A DNA stretch of 64,000 bases, from assembly GCF_001988955.1 (NCBI RefSeq), contig NZ_CP014263.1, positions 186,001-250,000 of the forward strand. The letters are read 5' to 3'. The position numbers and the translations under genes were made by a program. Below, in pieces: positions 34,725 through 43,247 of this stretch. A model generated the notes under the pieces. The model ran no database searches and was not told the DNA's origin. It saw only the letters and a program-made list of their open reading frames with translations. The DNA is from Spirosoma montaniterrae. Lineage in GTDB: Bacteria; Bacteroidota; Bacteroidia; Cytophagales; Spirosomataceae. Numbering within the stretch: position 1 is the first letter of the stretch; every line of letters starts with the position of its first letter.

Positions 34725-34805
34725 GTAGAGACGCAACCCTTTGCGTCTCCTGTGCGTCAGCAACAACCCATCCGGTTGTAGAGACGCAAAATCTTGCGTC
34801 TCTAC
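34725..34805. repeat. GTAGAGACGCAA palindromic element between hpd and phhA
   Basis: Hairpin GTAGAGACGCAA-CCCT-TTGCGTCTC (34725-34749), loop segment with CCATCCGG, and perfect 12-bp stem hairpin GTAGAGACGCAA-AATC-TTGCGTCTCTAC (34778-34805). It fills almost the whole hpd-phhA gap and has no stop codon in the phhA frame. Confidence 0.95.
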
Positions 34806-34811
34806 GCGTGT

Positions 34812-35942
34812 TCATAACGTTCCTCGTAACGCCTGTTCGCGCTCGATGGCTTCGAAGAGGGCTTTGAAATTGCCTTTTCCGAACGAACGGGCACCTTTGC
34901 GCTGAATGATCTCGAAAAATAACGTCGGGCGTGGGCAGATTGGTTTGGTAAATATCTGGAGGAGGTAGCCCTCGTCGTCGCGGTCGACCAGCACACCAAG
35001 CGGACGGAGCGTAGCAATCTCTTCGTCGATTTGCCCAACGCGGTCGAGCAGATTGTCGTAATACGTGTCGGGGACGGTCAGAAATTCAACCCCCCGCTCG
35101 CGCAGCGTCAGCACGGTTTCCACGATATTGTCGGTTGCTACGGCGATATGCTGTACGCCCGGCCCGCCGTAGAAATCGAGGTATTCTTCGATTTGCGATT
35201 TCTTCTTGCCCTCGGCGGGTTCGTTGATCGGGAACTTCACGCGCCCGTTGCCGTTGCTCATCACCTTGCTCATCAGAGCCGTGTACTCGGTCGAAATGTC
35301 TTTGTCATCGAACGATACGAGTTGCTGAAAGCCCATTACGTCCTGGTAGAACTGCATCCACTGGTTCATCTCGTTCCAGCCTACGTTACCTACCATGTGA
35401 TCAACGTATTTCAAGCCTGCATCAGCGGGCCGGTACGTAGGATTCCAGGCTTCGTAGCCGGGCAGGAAAATCCCGTTGTATGCCCCGCGTTCCACAAAAA
35501 TATGCACCGTGTCGCCGTAGGTGTGAATGCCCGAACGCACTACGTAACCGTGCGTGTCTTCCTCACGCGTGGGCGGCATAAACGGTTTGGCTCCGCGTTT
35601 GGTGGTCTCGTCAAATGCCCGCGTGGCATCATCGACCCACAACGCCACCACCCGAACGCCATCGCCGTGCCGGTCGATGTGGCGACCAATTTCCGTATCG
35701 CCGTGCAGGGGCGAGGTTAGCACAAGCCGGATTTTGTCCTGCTGCACCATGAATGATTCGCGGTCGCGCAGGCCGGTCGATAGCCCTGCGTGGGCCACCG
35801 GCTGAAAGCCAAACGCGGTCTGAAAGTAGTGTGCCGACTGCCGGGCATTGCCTACGTACAGTTCGAGGTAATCGGTGCCATTGAGCGGCAGGAAATCAAT
35901 GCCTTCGGCGGATTGGGGTTTGAGAAGTTCGAGTGTTTCCAT
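34812..35942 (-). CDS. hpd: 4-Hydroxyphenylpyruvate dioxygenase
   Basis: 376 residues, two VOC-type domains. Forms homogentisate from 4-hydroxyphenylpyruvate. Iron ligands: His in KYVDHMVGNVG, His in GVQHIAVATDNI, Glu in LFFEIIQRKGARSFG. The last motif is diagnostic for this enzyme. It lies between hmgA and phhA, all minus strand, with palindromic elements in both gaps. Confidence 0.97.
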   Translation of the reverse strand: METLELLKPQSAEGIDFLPLNGTDYLELYVGNARQSAHYFQTAFGFQPVAHAGLSTGLRDRESFMVQQDKIRLVLTSPLHGDTEIGRHIDRHGDGVRVVALWVDDATRAFDETTKRGAKPFMPPTREEDTHGYVVRSGIHTYGDTVHIFVERGAYNGIFLPGYEAWNPTYRPADAGLKYVDHMVGNVGWNEMNQWMQFYQDVMGFQQLVSFDDKDISTEYTALMSKVMSNGNGRVKFPINEPAEGKKKSQIEEYLDFYGGPGVQHIAVATDNIVETVLTLRERGVEFLTVPDTYYDNLLDRVGQIDEEIATLRPLGVLVDRDDEGYLLQIFTKPICPRPTLFFEIIQRKGARSFGKGNFKALFEAIEREQALRGTL

Positions 35943-35960
35943 CGGTTAACAGTGTTATGT

Positions 35961-36065
35961 GTAGAGACGCAAGATTTTGCGTCTCGTTGGCGAGATTTTG
36001 CGTCTCGTTAATAGCAAGATTTAAAAAACCATCCGGTCATGAGACGCAAAATCTTGCGTCTCTAC
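35961..36065. repeat. GAGACGCAA palindromic element between hmgA and hpd
   Basis: Hairpin GAGACGCAA-GATT-TTGCGTCTC (35964-35985), a second half-copy, a loop with CCATCCGGTC, and a final hairpin GAGACGCAA-AATC-TTGCGTCTCTAC (36041-36065) that ends one base from the hmgA stop codon. It uses the GATT/AATC loop type. Confidence 0.95.
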
Positions 36066-36066
36066 G

Positions 36067-37236
36067 TTACAGCCACGACTGCCAATACTTTCCGTCGTCA
36101 ATTTTCAATGCCTGTTCGGTAAGCATCAGCGGGCGGAATGTATCGACCATTACGGCGTATTCTTCGGTGCCGGTTTTGCCAATGCTGCGTTCCATTGCGC
36201 CAGGTGCGGGGCCGTGCGGAATGCCGCCGGGGTGTAGCGTAATGTGGCCGGGGGCAATGTCGTTGCGGCTCATAAAATCGCCATCGACGTAGTAAATAAC
36301 CTCGTCGGAGTCGATGTTCGAGTGGTTGTAGGGAGCCGGAATCGCTTTCGGGTGGTAGTCGTACAGGCGCGGGCAGAACGAACACACCACAAACGTATCG
36401 GTCTGGAACGTTTGATGCACCGGGGGCGGCTGATGGACGCGACCCGTTATCGGTTCAAAATTCTGAATATTAAAGGCATACGGATAGTTGTAACCATCCC
36501 AGCCTACCACGTCGAACGGGTGCGTGGCATACACGAGCGTGTGCAATGAACCCTGTTTTTTGATTTTCATCACAAACTCGCCCGTCTCGTCGTGGGTTTC
36601 GAGGTTCTGCGGACGGCGGATGTCGCGCTCACAGAAGGGCGAATGTTCGAGCAGTTGCCCGAAATGGTTGCGGTAACGTTTGGGCGTGTAAATGGGCGAA
36701 TGCGACTCTACGTAGAGCAGCCGCGTGTCGGCATTCCCTGAAGCGGGCCGATCAAAATCAATCTGGTAAATCATCCCGCGCGGAATCACCAGATAATCGC
36801 CGTACCCGAATGGAATCTGCCCAAACAGTGTGCGCAGCGTACCCGACCCGCGATGCACAAACAACAGTTCGTCGGCGTCGGCGTTTTTGTAAAAATAAGC
36901 GGTGAGCGACTGGCGTGGAGACGCCACCCCTACGGTCAGGTCGTTGTTGAACAGCAATGGTACGCGACTATCTAAGAAATCATCTGCCGGTTCGGCCTGA
37001 AAACCAATCAGTTTACGAGCCAGCATATTCTTCTGCACAGCGGCTTTCGGTGCCACGTCTACGCTCTCCAGCACGGCCCGCACCTGTGTAGGGCGGTGAA
37101 CGTGATACAGCAGCGACGACATGCCATCGAAGCCAATGGTGCCGAACAACTGCTCGTAATACAGCCCCGAACCGTCTGGCTTCTCGAACTGCGTATGCCG
37201 CTTGGGCGGAATCTGACCGAGGGTATGGTAAAACAT
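36067..37236 (-). CDS. hmgA: Homogentisate 1,2-dioxygenase
   Basis: 389 residues, ring-cleaving step to maleylacetoacetate. Features: EKPDGSGLYYEQLFGTIGFD near the N-terminus, cupin core with RGSGTLRTLFGQIPFGYGDY, VVGWDGYNYPYAFNIQNFEP, and the iron-site region YNHSNIDSDEVIYYVDGDF ending HPGGIPHGP. First gene of the operon, with a good promoter in front of it. Confidence 0.96.
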   Translation of the reverse strand: MFYHTLGQIPPKRHTQFEKPDGSGLYYEQLFGTIGFDGMSSLLYHVHRPTQVRAVLESVDVAPKAAVQKNMLARKLIGFQAEPADDFLDSRVPLLFNNDLTVGVASPRQSLTAYFYKNADADELLFVHRGSGTLRTLFGQIPFGYGDYLVIPRGMIYQIDFDRPASGNADTRLLYVESHSPIYTPKRYRNHFGQLLEHSPFCERDIRRPQNLETHDETGEFVMKIKKQGSLHTLVYATHPFDVVGWDGYNYPYAFNIQNFEPITGRVHQPPPVHQTFQTDTFVVCSFCPRLYDYHPKAIPAPYNHSNIDSDEVIYYVDGDFMSRNDIAPGHITLHPGGIPHGPAPGAMERSIGKTGTEEYAVMVDTFRPLMLTEQALKIDDGKYWQSWL

Positions 37237-37242
37237 ATATTG

Positions 37243-37265
37243 TTGTTATGGCAACTATTGTTATG
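37243..37265. promoter_or_regulatory. Candidate operator: direct repeat TTGTTATG upstream of hmgA
   Basis: TTGTTATG at 37243-37250 and 37258-37265, 15 bases apart, between promoter and hmgA start. GCAACTA also occurs at 37251 and 37281. Placement fits binding by the operon's MarR protein, but there is no direct proof. Confidence 0.35.
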
Positions 37266-37267
37266 CG

Positions 37268-37300
37268 CAAAGTTATAATAGCAACTAAATGAATAGCAAA
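37268..37300 (-). promoter_or_regulatory. Promoter of the tyrosine operon (TTTG-N21-TAACTTTG)
   Basis: Read on the minus strand, TTTG (37300-37297), 21 bases, then TAACTTTG (37275-37268). Both boxes match the phylum consensus. hmgA begins 31 bases further on. Confidence 0.7.
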
Positions 37301-37425
37301 TTGTTGGGAAAATATTTAATGAAATGCTGATCGGGGAGATGAAAACGCACTTGGCTATCTTTCCATAGGCAACAGTCGGGCTTTTGCCTAATTTTGAACC
37401 GCACAGTTGACTGAACTCTGAAAAA

Positions 37426-38337
37426 ATGCAACCAACGCTTTTAATTCTGGCTGCCGGTATGGGTAGCCGCTACGGTGGGATTAAACAACTCGATCAGTTC
37501 GGGCCGAACGGCGAGACCATCATCGACTATTCGCTGTTCGACGCCATTCGGGCGGGCTTCGGTAAGGTCGTGTTTATTATCCGCGAAGAACTTCGCGCCG
37601 ACTTTGAGGAGATTTTCGCGCCGAAATTAGCCGGTAAAGTTGAGGTCGATTATGCTATTCAGGCACTTGATTCCTATGTTCCCGAAGAACTTGGCGAGGT
37701 GCGCCGAACCAAGCCCTGGGGTACGGGCCATGCCATGCTCTGTGCCAAAGACCACACACACACGCCGTTTGCGGTCATCAACGCCGATGATTTTTACGGT
37801 CTTGAAGCGTTTCAGCTTATCGGCGATTTCCTGACGACCGATACGCACGATGACCTGCACGCGATGGTAGGCTACGAAGTGCAGAAAACGCTGTCTGAAA
37901 ATGGCTCCGTATCGCGGGGCGTTTGCGCCGTTGATGCCTACGGCCATTTGACGTCGGTTATTGAACGGACGAAGATTTATGAAAAAGACAGCGGGCCGAC
38001 GGGTCGGCGCATCGTCTTTGAAGAAGGCGACGACCTAACGCCACTTTCGCCCGATACGCCCGTGTCGATGAACTTCTGGGGCTTCAAGCCATCGGTTTTT
38101 CCGCTGGTGCAGAAACAGTTCGAGAGCTACGCCATCGCCAACATCGATTCGCCCAAAGCCGAATTCTACATCCCAACCGTGATGACCAACCTGATTCAAA
38201 CTGAAACGGGCCGCTGCAAAGTTTTCCGCAGCGCATCAGAATGGTTCGGCGTCACCTACCCCGACGATAAGCCGACCGTACAGGCCGCGCTTGCCAAACT
38301 GCACGAAACGGGCGCGTATCCGGCGCAGTTGTGGTAA
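37426..38337 (+). CDS. Sugar nucleotidyltransferase-family protein
   Basis: 303 residues. N-terminal signature LILAAGMGSRYGGIKQLDQF is that of nucleotide-sugar pyrophosphorylases; KPWGTGHAMLCAKDH and FAVINADDFYGLEAF (metal-binding Asp) support it. The C-terminal part (FPLVQKQFESYAI, EWFGVTYPDDKPTVQAALA) matches a subgroup often annotated only as nucleotidyltransferase. Substrate unknown; a sugar-1-phosphate is expected. Divergent from hmgA. Confidence 0.88.
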   Translation: MQPTLLILAAGMGSRYGGIKQLDQFGPNGETIIDYSLFDAIRAGFGKVVFIIREELRADFEEIFAPKLAGKVEVDYAIQALDSYVPEELGEVRRTKPWGTGHAMLCAKDHTHTPFAVINADDFYGLEAFQLIGDFLTTDTHDDLHAMVGYEVQKTLSENGSVSRGVCAVDAYGHLTSVIERTKIYEKDSGPTGRRIVFEEGDDLTPLSPDTPVSMNFWGFKPSVFPLVQKQFESYAIANIDSPKAEFYIPTVMTNLIQTETGRCKVFRSASEWFGVTYPDDKPTVQAALAKLHETGAYPAQLW

Positions 38338-38398
38338 AATGGAACACGGAATCTTTTCGTAATTTCGGTGTTTGGTAAACAGACGATTACACGGAATC

Positions 38399-40300
38399 AT
38401 GATAGAACGACCCATTACCGACTGGCTCCCGCTGACCAAAGACGAAGTTGAAAAACGAGGCTGGGATGAAGTCGATATTATACTCGTTTCGGGCGATGCC
38501 TACGTCGATCATCCGGCGTTTGGCACGGCGGTAATTGGCCGCATCATGGAAAGCGAAGGATTCCGCGTTGCCATCATCGCCCAGCCCAACTGGCGCGACG
38601 ACCTGCGCGATTTCAAAAAATTTGGCCGACCCAAATATTTCTTCGGCGTAACGGCGGGCTGTATGGATTCGATGGTGAACCATTACACGGCCAACAAACG
38701 CCTGCGTTCCAACGACTCTTACACGCCCGGTGGCGAAGCCGGTTTCCGGCCTGATTACGCCACTACGGTATACAGCAAAATCCTGAAACAGCTTTATCCC
38801 GACGTGCCGGTGCTGCTTGGCGGCATCGAAGCGTCGCTGCGCCGGGTTACGCATTACGACTATTGGAAAGACGAACTGATGCCGTCTATTCTGGTCGATT
38901 CGGAAGCCGACATGCTTGTGTATGGCATGGGCGAGCAACCCCTGCGCGAGATTCTGAAACTGGCGCGGCAGGGCGTTCCGTTCTCGTCGATGCGCAACAT
39001 TAATCAGGTGGCGTTTCTGCACGACACCCGCACGGGCGACCTGCGCGACTACAACAACTGGGATACGGTTGAGCTGGCAAGCCACGAGGTTTGTTTGCAG
39101 GACAAAATCAGATATGCGGCCAACTTCAAAATCGTGGAAGTTGAGTCGAATAAGTGGCAGGCGAACCGGATTACGCAGCAGGTGAGCGATAAGGTGCTGG
39201 TCATTAATCCGCCGTTCAAAACAATGGACGAAGCCGAAATCGACAAGTCGTTCGATTTGCCGTATACGCGGATGCCGCACCCGAAATACAAAAAACGCGG
39301 GCCGATTCCGGCCTACGAAATGATCAAGTTTTCGGTGAACATGCACCGTGGCTGTTTTGGCGGCTGTAGTTTCTGCACCATTTCGGCGCATCAGGGCAAG
39401 TTCATTGCGTCGCGGTCGGAGAAGTCGGTGTTGCGCGAAGTAGACGAGATTACGAAGCACCCGGAGTTCAAGGGCTATATTTCGGATTTGGGCGGACCCT
39501 CGGCCAATATGTATAAGATGAAGGGTAAAGATGAGAGCATCTGCGCCCGCTGCCAAAGCCCAAGCTGCATTCACCCGGTTATCTGCTCAAACCTCGACAC
39601 GTCGCACAAGCCGCTGACGGAGCTTTACCGCAAGGTCGATGCGAATCCGAACATCAAGAAAGCGTTTGTAGGGTCGGGCGTGCGGTACGATTTGCTCGTT
39701 GACGATTTTAACAAGAACAACGAAGACGGCAACCACGACGAGTACATGGAGCAGTTAGTGACGCGCCACGTATCGGGTCGGTTGAAAGTTGCCCCCGAAC
39801 ACACCGCCGATGATACGTTGCGGGTGATGCGGAAACCGTCGTTCAAATATTTCAAGCAGTTCAAGAAAAAGTACGATCAGATTCAGGACAAGCACAACCT
39901 GAATCAGCCGCTGATTCCGTACTTCATCTCGTCGCACCCCGGCTGCGAAGAGGCCGACATGGCGAACCTTGCTGCCGAGACCAAAGACATGGGTTTTCAA
40001 CTCGAACAGGTGCAGGATTTTACGCCTACGCCCATGACGGTAGCCGAGGTGATCTACTATTCGGGCGTTCACCCGTATACGCTGAAGCCGGTGAAAACTG
40101 CCAAAACGCGCGACGAGAAATTAGCACAGAACCGCTATTTCTTCTGGTACAAACCCGAACATAAAGACTGGATTCGGAACCGGCTCACCAAGTTAAACCG
40201 CCCCGATCTGGTGGAGCGGCTGCTGGGTATGCCCAAGAAAAAAGCCAACGGCAAGCCTGATTATCAGAAGCATAAGCCGGGCTGGAAACGACGGCGGTAG
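38399..40300 (+). CDS. YgiQ-family radical SAM protein
   Basis: 633 residues from the ATG at 38399 (MIERPITDWLPLTKDE). N-terminal cobalamin-like fold region (DIILVSGDAYVDHPAFG, LLGGIEASLRRVTHYDYW), then radical SAM cluster motif CFGGCSFC in MHRGCFGGCSFCTIS, and a C-terminal part with extra cysteines (CARCQSPSCIHPVICSNL). All are marks of the YgiQ (UPF0313) family; its reaction is not established. It may be co-transcribed with the nucleotidyltransferase 61 bases upstream. Confidence 0.94.
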   Translation: MIERPITDWLPLTKDEVEKRGWDEVDIILVSGDAYVDHPAFGTAVIGRIMESEGFRVAIIAQPNWRDDLRDFKKFGRPKYFFGVTAGCMDSMVNHYTANKRLRSNDSYTPGGEAGFRPDYATTVYSKILKQLYPDVPVLLGGIEASLRRVTHYDYWKDELMPSILVDSEADMLVYGMGEQPLREILKLARQGVPFSSMRNINQVAFLHDTRTGDLRDYNNWDTVELASHEVCLQDKIRYAANFKIVEVESNKWQANRITQQVSDKVLVINPPFKTMDEAEIDKSFDLPYTRMPHPKYKKRGPIPAYEMIKFSVNMHRGCFGGCSFCTISAHQGKFIASRSEKSVLREVDEITKHPEFKGYISDLGGPSANMYKMKGKDESICARCQSPSCIHPVICSNLDTSHKPLTELYRKVDANPNIKKAFVGSGVRYDLLVDDFNKNNEDGNHDEYMEQLVTRHVSGRLKVAPEHTADDTLRVMRKPSFKYFKQFKKKYDQIQDKHNLNQPLIPYFISSHPGCEEADMANLAAETKDMGFQLEQVQDFTPTPMTVAEVIYYSGVHPYTLKPVKTAKTRDEKLAQNRYFFWYKPEHKDWIRNRLTKLNRPDLVERLLGMPKKKANGKPDYQKHKPGWKRRR

Positions 40301-40410
40301 CTGTTGGTGTTGTACTTTTCAGGGTTTGGCTGTGCTGGTGGAGGGTCGTACATCAGGAAATATTTTCATGACATAAAAAACGTCTATAAAACCGCCCTCC
40401 GAATAACACA

Positions 40411-40443
40411 ACGTCCGGCCACTTTTTGGAGATGGCCGGACGT
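40411..40443. terminator. Terminator between convergent YgiQ and VOC genes
   Basis: 11-bp perfect stem ACGTCCGGCCA / TGGCCGGACGT with 11-base loop. T-rich tracts are weak on either side, so it may be only partly efficient. Confidence 0.65.
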
Positions 40444-40486
40444 CGTACTTCTCCGCTGTTTTAAAAAGATACGGGAGAACTCTGTA

Positions 40487-40852
40487 TTATCCCATTGAAT
40501 GGAATCCAACTTTGTTTCCTTCTGTGTCGATAAAAAGTGCAATAAAGCCGTTGCCACCAATAGCAGTTTTCGGCAGAATAACTGTTCCACCGGCCCTTTC
40601 TATTCTGCCTAATGGAACTGAAAGGTCATTTCCGCCATCCAAGTAAACAGTTGTGCCGGTCATTGCAGGAACAAAGTTTTCACCACAAGCAATTGCTCCG
40701 CCAAATGCGCCTTTTTGTGGATCAGACGGTAAATAGGCATATTGCCTATTTGGGTCGTCATGAATTTGAGCATCTAACACTGTAGCATAAAATGCTTTCG
40801 CTCTGGCGAAATCTGTTGCCGGGATTTCAAACCAATTTAGAGAGTTTACCAT
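40487..40852 (-). CDS. VOC-superfamily (glyoxalase-like) protein
   Basis: 121 residues: NWFEIPATDFARAKAFYATV and GGNGFIALFIDTEGNKVGFH are the two halves of a VOC fold. Metal ligands cannot be assigned safely and no substrate is suggested. It is the last of three minus-strand genes (OsmC, quinone oxidoreductase, VOC) divergent from an HxlR regulator, which suggests a role in electrophile or aldehyde stress. The block has higher A+T than its surroundings. Confidence 0.85.
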   Translation of the reverse strand: MVNSLNWFEIPATDFARAKAFYATVLDAQIHDDPNRQYAYLPSDPQKGAFGGAIACGENFVPAMTGTTVYLDGGNDLSVPLGRIERAGGTVILPKTAIGGNGFIALFIDTEGNKVGFHSMG

Positions 40853-40887
40853 TTTATTAAAGTTTATTTGTTTTTGTTCCTTAGTTG

Positions 40888-41868
40888 TTAAGGAATTAGC
40901 ACAATTTTACCTGTTGTTTTTCTGTTTTCCATTTGTCTGTGTGCTTCGGCAGCGTCTTCCAAACTAAAGGTTTGCCCGATGTAAACCTTTAGTTTCCCAG
41001 TTGCAGCTTGCGAAAACAAATATTGATAAGCTTCCTGCATCAATTCTGGTTTTCCAAAATAAGGTGCTAATCCAAAAACCTGCAGTATGTTGCTGCCCAT
41101 CGCAAATAGTGAAAAGGGTTCTTCAATTGTTGTAGATCCACCACTACTTCCATAGATTACCAGCCTACTAAAGGGCGCAAGGCAACTAAAGCTATTTCGC
41201 AAAATTTCACCTCCTGTACCACTTAAGATTAAATCAACACCTTTTCCTCCTGTAGCGTCCTTCACTTTTTGAACCCATTCAGATTCCGTATAATTTATTA
41301 ATTCATCGGCACCCAATGATTTGGCGACAGCCAATTTTTCAGCATTACTTGCGGCTGCAATTACTTTACCTGCGCCCATTTGTTTTGCAATTTGAACGAG
41401 TAATGTACCCACACCACCCGCTGCTGAGTGTATCAGCACAGTTTGCCCAGCTTGTAGTTTCGCTCCGTCTTTCAACATCAGGTATGCGGTTAGTCCTTGA
41501 ACTTGCAATGCCAAAGATTCCTGGGCAGAGATAGTAGGCGGAATAACTGCTGCCAAAAAAGAGGGAGTAACAGCATATTGAGCATATCCTCCGCCCTCAG
41601 GAAGCATAGCAACTACACGATCTCCTAAGGAAATATTTTCGACACCTTTTCCAAGCTCGGTAACTATTCCTGCCACTTCATAGCCAAGTACATAAGGTAA
41701 AGGGGTGGGGAGTACATTTGTATTTTGTCTATGCAAGCTGTCAGAAAAATTCACCCCTGATGCTTCTACTTTAATTAGAATTTGCCCATCACCGGCAGAA
41801 GGCATTGGTGCATCCTGTAAAAGCAATTTTTCAGGACCGCCAAATTCATTTACTATTATCTGTTTCAT
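40888..41868 (-). CDS. NADPH:quinone oxidoreductase, zinc-independent MDR family
   Basis: 326 residues. GroES-like N-terminal domain (ILIKVEASGVNFSDSLHRQN), then VLGYEVAGIVTELGKGVENI, nucleotide-binding VLIHSAAGGVGTLLVQIAKQ (AxxGxG pattern), and DGGKGVDLIL-like TGGKGVDLILSGTGG. The catalytic zinc cysteines of alcohol dehydrogenases are absent, as in QorA-type enzymes. Probably reduces quinones or alpha,beta-unsaturated carbonyls. HxlR-type regulators of other bacteria (QorR, YodB) control such enzymes, which fits the divergent HxlR gene here. Confidence 0.92.
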   Translation of the reverse strand: MKQIIVNEFGGPEKLLLQDAPMPSAGDGQILIKVEASGVNFSDSLHRQNTNVLPTPLPYVLGYEVAGIVTELGKGVENISLGDRVVAMLPEGGGYAQYAVTPSFLAAVIPPTISAQESLALQVQGLTAYLMLKDGAKLQAGQTVLIHSAAGGVGTLLVQIAKQMGAGKVIAAASNAEKLAVAKSLGADELINYTESEWVQKVKDATGGKGVDLILSGTGGEILRNSFSCLAPFSRLVIYGSSGGSTTIEEPFSLFAMGSNILQVFGLAPYFGKPELMQEAYQYLFSQAATGKLKVYIGQTFSLEDAAEAHRQMENRKTTGKIVLIP

Positions 41869-41891
41869 TGTTTGCCTTGTTTTTACATGGA

Positions 41892-42320
41892 TTATTTCGC
41901 CAATACCACTTCTACGAGGATGTTTCCGCGGGTGGCATTAGAATAGGGGCATATCTGATGCGCCTTTTCTGCAAGCTCCTGAGCGAGGGCTTGCTCAACA
42001 CCTGGTATCTCTACTTCCAGGCGCACTGCAAGGCCAAAACCGCCCTCTGGCGTTTTACCAATGCTTACGTGTGAATGCACTTTAGGAGTACCGGTTTTAA
42101 CTTTAGCCGTTCCGATTACCACGTTCAGGGCTCCACCGAAACAGGCCGCATAGCCGGCTGCAAATAGTTGCTCCGGGTTGGTATAGGGGCCACCCGGGCC
42201 TCCAAATTCTTTAGGAACCCGTACCGGCAGGTCAAGTACATTGTCAGAGGAGCTTACATGTCCTTCTCTGCCGCCGATGGCAGTTGCCGATGCTGTGTAC
42301 AATTTTTCAATAGTGGTCAT
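41892..42320 (-). CDS. OsmC/Ohr-family peroxiredoxin
   Basis: 142 residues from the ATG at 42320 ([20 protein letters not shown]). The two redox cysteines are in [13 protein letters not shown] and [14 protein letters not shown], the Ohr pattern for organic hydroperoxide reduction. The frame stays open 30 codons upstream only because it overlaps a truncated SDR remnant in another frame. Same strand and 23 bases from the quinone oxidoreductase gene. Confidence 0.92.
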   Translation of the reverse strand: MTTIEKLYTASATAIGGREGHVSSSDNVLDLPVRVPKEFGGPGGPYTNPEQLFAAGYAACFGGALNVVIGTAKVKTGTPKVHSHVSIGKTPEGGFGLAVRLEVEIPGVEQALAQELAEKAHQICPYSNATRGNILVEVVLAK

Positions 42321-42459
42321 GATGCGCCTTGTTTTTGCCATTGGTATCCCGCATAGTGGCATATACTGTATGCCCATTTTTGGCAAGTAGTTTGGCGGTG
42401 AGGTTGCCAAAGCCTGTACTTGCTCCTGTGATTAAAATGATTTTACTTGGCCTATTCAT
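42307..42459 (-). pseudogene. N-terminal remnant of a short-chain dehydrogenase
   Basis: A 50-codon frame starting at ATG 42459: [20 protein letters not shown], then [20 protein letters not shown]. This is the complete first beta-alpha-beta of an SDR (TGxxxGxG) and then stops. A full SDR is 240-290 residues. The truncation joins directly to the start of the OsmC gene with 14 bases overlap. It is the first frame of the HxlR-divergent unit and now may act only as a leader. Confidence 0.8.
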
Positions 42460-42537
42460 TAGTTTTATTTAAATTTGTACTGCAAATATTCAGAGTTAAA
42501 GTAAATAAAGCAAGTAGGACGTTTAAAACGTGTAAGT

Positions 42538-42918
42538 ATGAAAAATAATACTAATATTGATAATCAAGAAGATAAAATCGGAAAAAATTTTGTTTTCGAT
42601 GAAAATTCTTGCCCCGTAACAGCTACAATGAAAGTTTTGGGCGGAAAATGGAAGCCAATACTTATTAATGCCATCTACCTAACTGCTCCTGCGAGGTTTG
42701 GGGAATTGAAGCGAAGTGTAAAGGGGATAACTCAATCTATGCTTACTCAGCAGTTGAGAGAGTTAGAAGATGATGGGTTAATAAGCAGAAAAATTTATGC
42801 AGAAATTCCCCCGAGGGTAGAGTACACATTAACCGAGTTTGGGCTTACGTTGTCGCCAATAATGCAGGCTATGGCGAAGTGGGGAGAAGAGTATAGAATA
42901 AATAAGCAAAAGGCGTGA
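42538..42918 (+). CDS. HxlR-family transcriptional regulator
   Basis: 126 residues, winged helix: CPVTATMKVLGGKWKPILIN, RFGELKRSVKGITQSMLTQQ, LISRKIYAEIPPRVEYTLTE. Cys25 in ENSCPV is the position of the redox-sensing cysteine of YodB-type regulators that respond to quinones and diamide. Divergent from the SDR remnant, OsmC, quinone oxidoreductase and VOC genes, so regulation of these by quinone or thiol stress is a good inference. Confidence 0.92.
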   Translation: MKNNTNIDNQEDKIGKNFVFDENSCPVTATMKVLGGKWKPILINAIYLTAPARFGELKRSVKGITQSMLTQQLRELEDDGLISRKIYAEIPPRVEYTLTEFGLTLSPIMQAMAKWGEEYRINKQKA

Positions 42919-43247
42919 AGTGCTAAAATTCCTAACGCTTTATGTAAGATTACGATATATAATTTTTTGCACCCTGACGTACTTAGAGACAATCAGAATA
43001 ATATTTGGCAACTCCGGCCAAAATGGACAAGCCACGGGCAGAGTTTTCGCCCGATTTGATCCGTTCCCAACAGTTAAGGCCCCTCGGTCTAATACCGTAT
43101 GAATTGTGATATATCCCGGCCTATTCTGCACACATACTGCGAAAAAAGGCGGCTGAACTCGTTATGGGTTCAGCCGCCTTTTTTCGCATGAACTTGGTGT
43201 TGTATTGGCGTATGGCTGGCGCAGGTGAGACGCAAAGGGTTGCGTCT
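42919..43247. other. 329-base intergenic stretch with terminator and half a palindromic element
   Basis: Between convergent HxlR and DUF937/OmpA genes. It has one strong bidirectional terminator and a solo arm of the GAGACGCAA element. Nothing else seen; the 42919-43130 part has no gene I can support. Confidence 0.7.
43138..43188. terminator. Bidirectional terminator, 21-bp perfect stem
   Basis: Arms 43138-43158 and 43168-43188 are exact complements (TGCGAAAAAAGGCGGCTGAA at the left), loop of 9, with A and T tracts placed to work in both directions for the two convergent genes. Confidence 0.92.

Noticed and set aside
34036..34728. 230-codon plus-strand frame opposite phhA
   Set aside because: Shadow of the phhA codons on the other strand; no start signal and biased composition.
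34713..34815. phhA start at 34815
   Set aside because: The extra 34 residues are element-derived; the family start is MIQNYSKYT at 34713. Kept as a finding, not as the annotated start.
38387..39574. 395-codon minus-strand frame opposite the radical SAM gene
   Set aside because: Antisense shadow, His/Arg/Val-rich text typical of such artefacts; the plus-strand gene has the CxxxCxxC cluster motif.
40304..40498. Small plus-strand gene after the radical SAM gene
   Set aside because: Overlaps the terminator stem and reads as non-coding; no ribosome-binding site.
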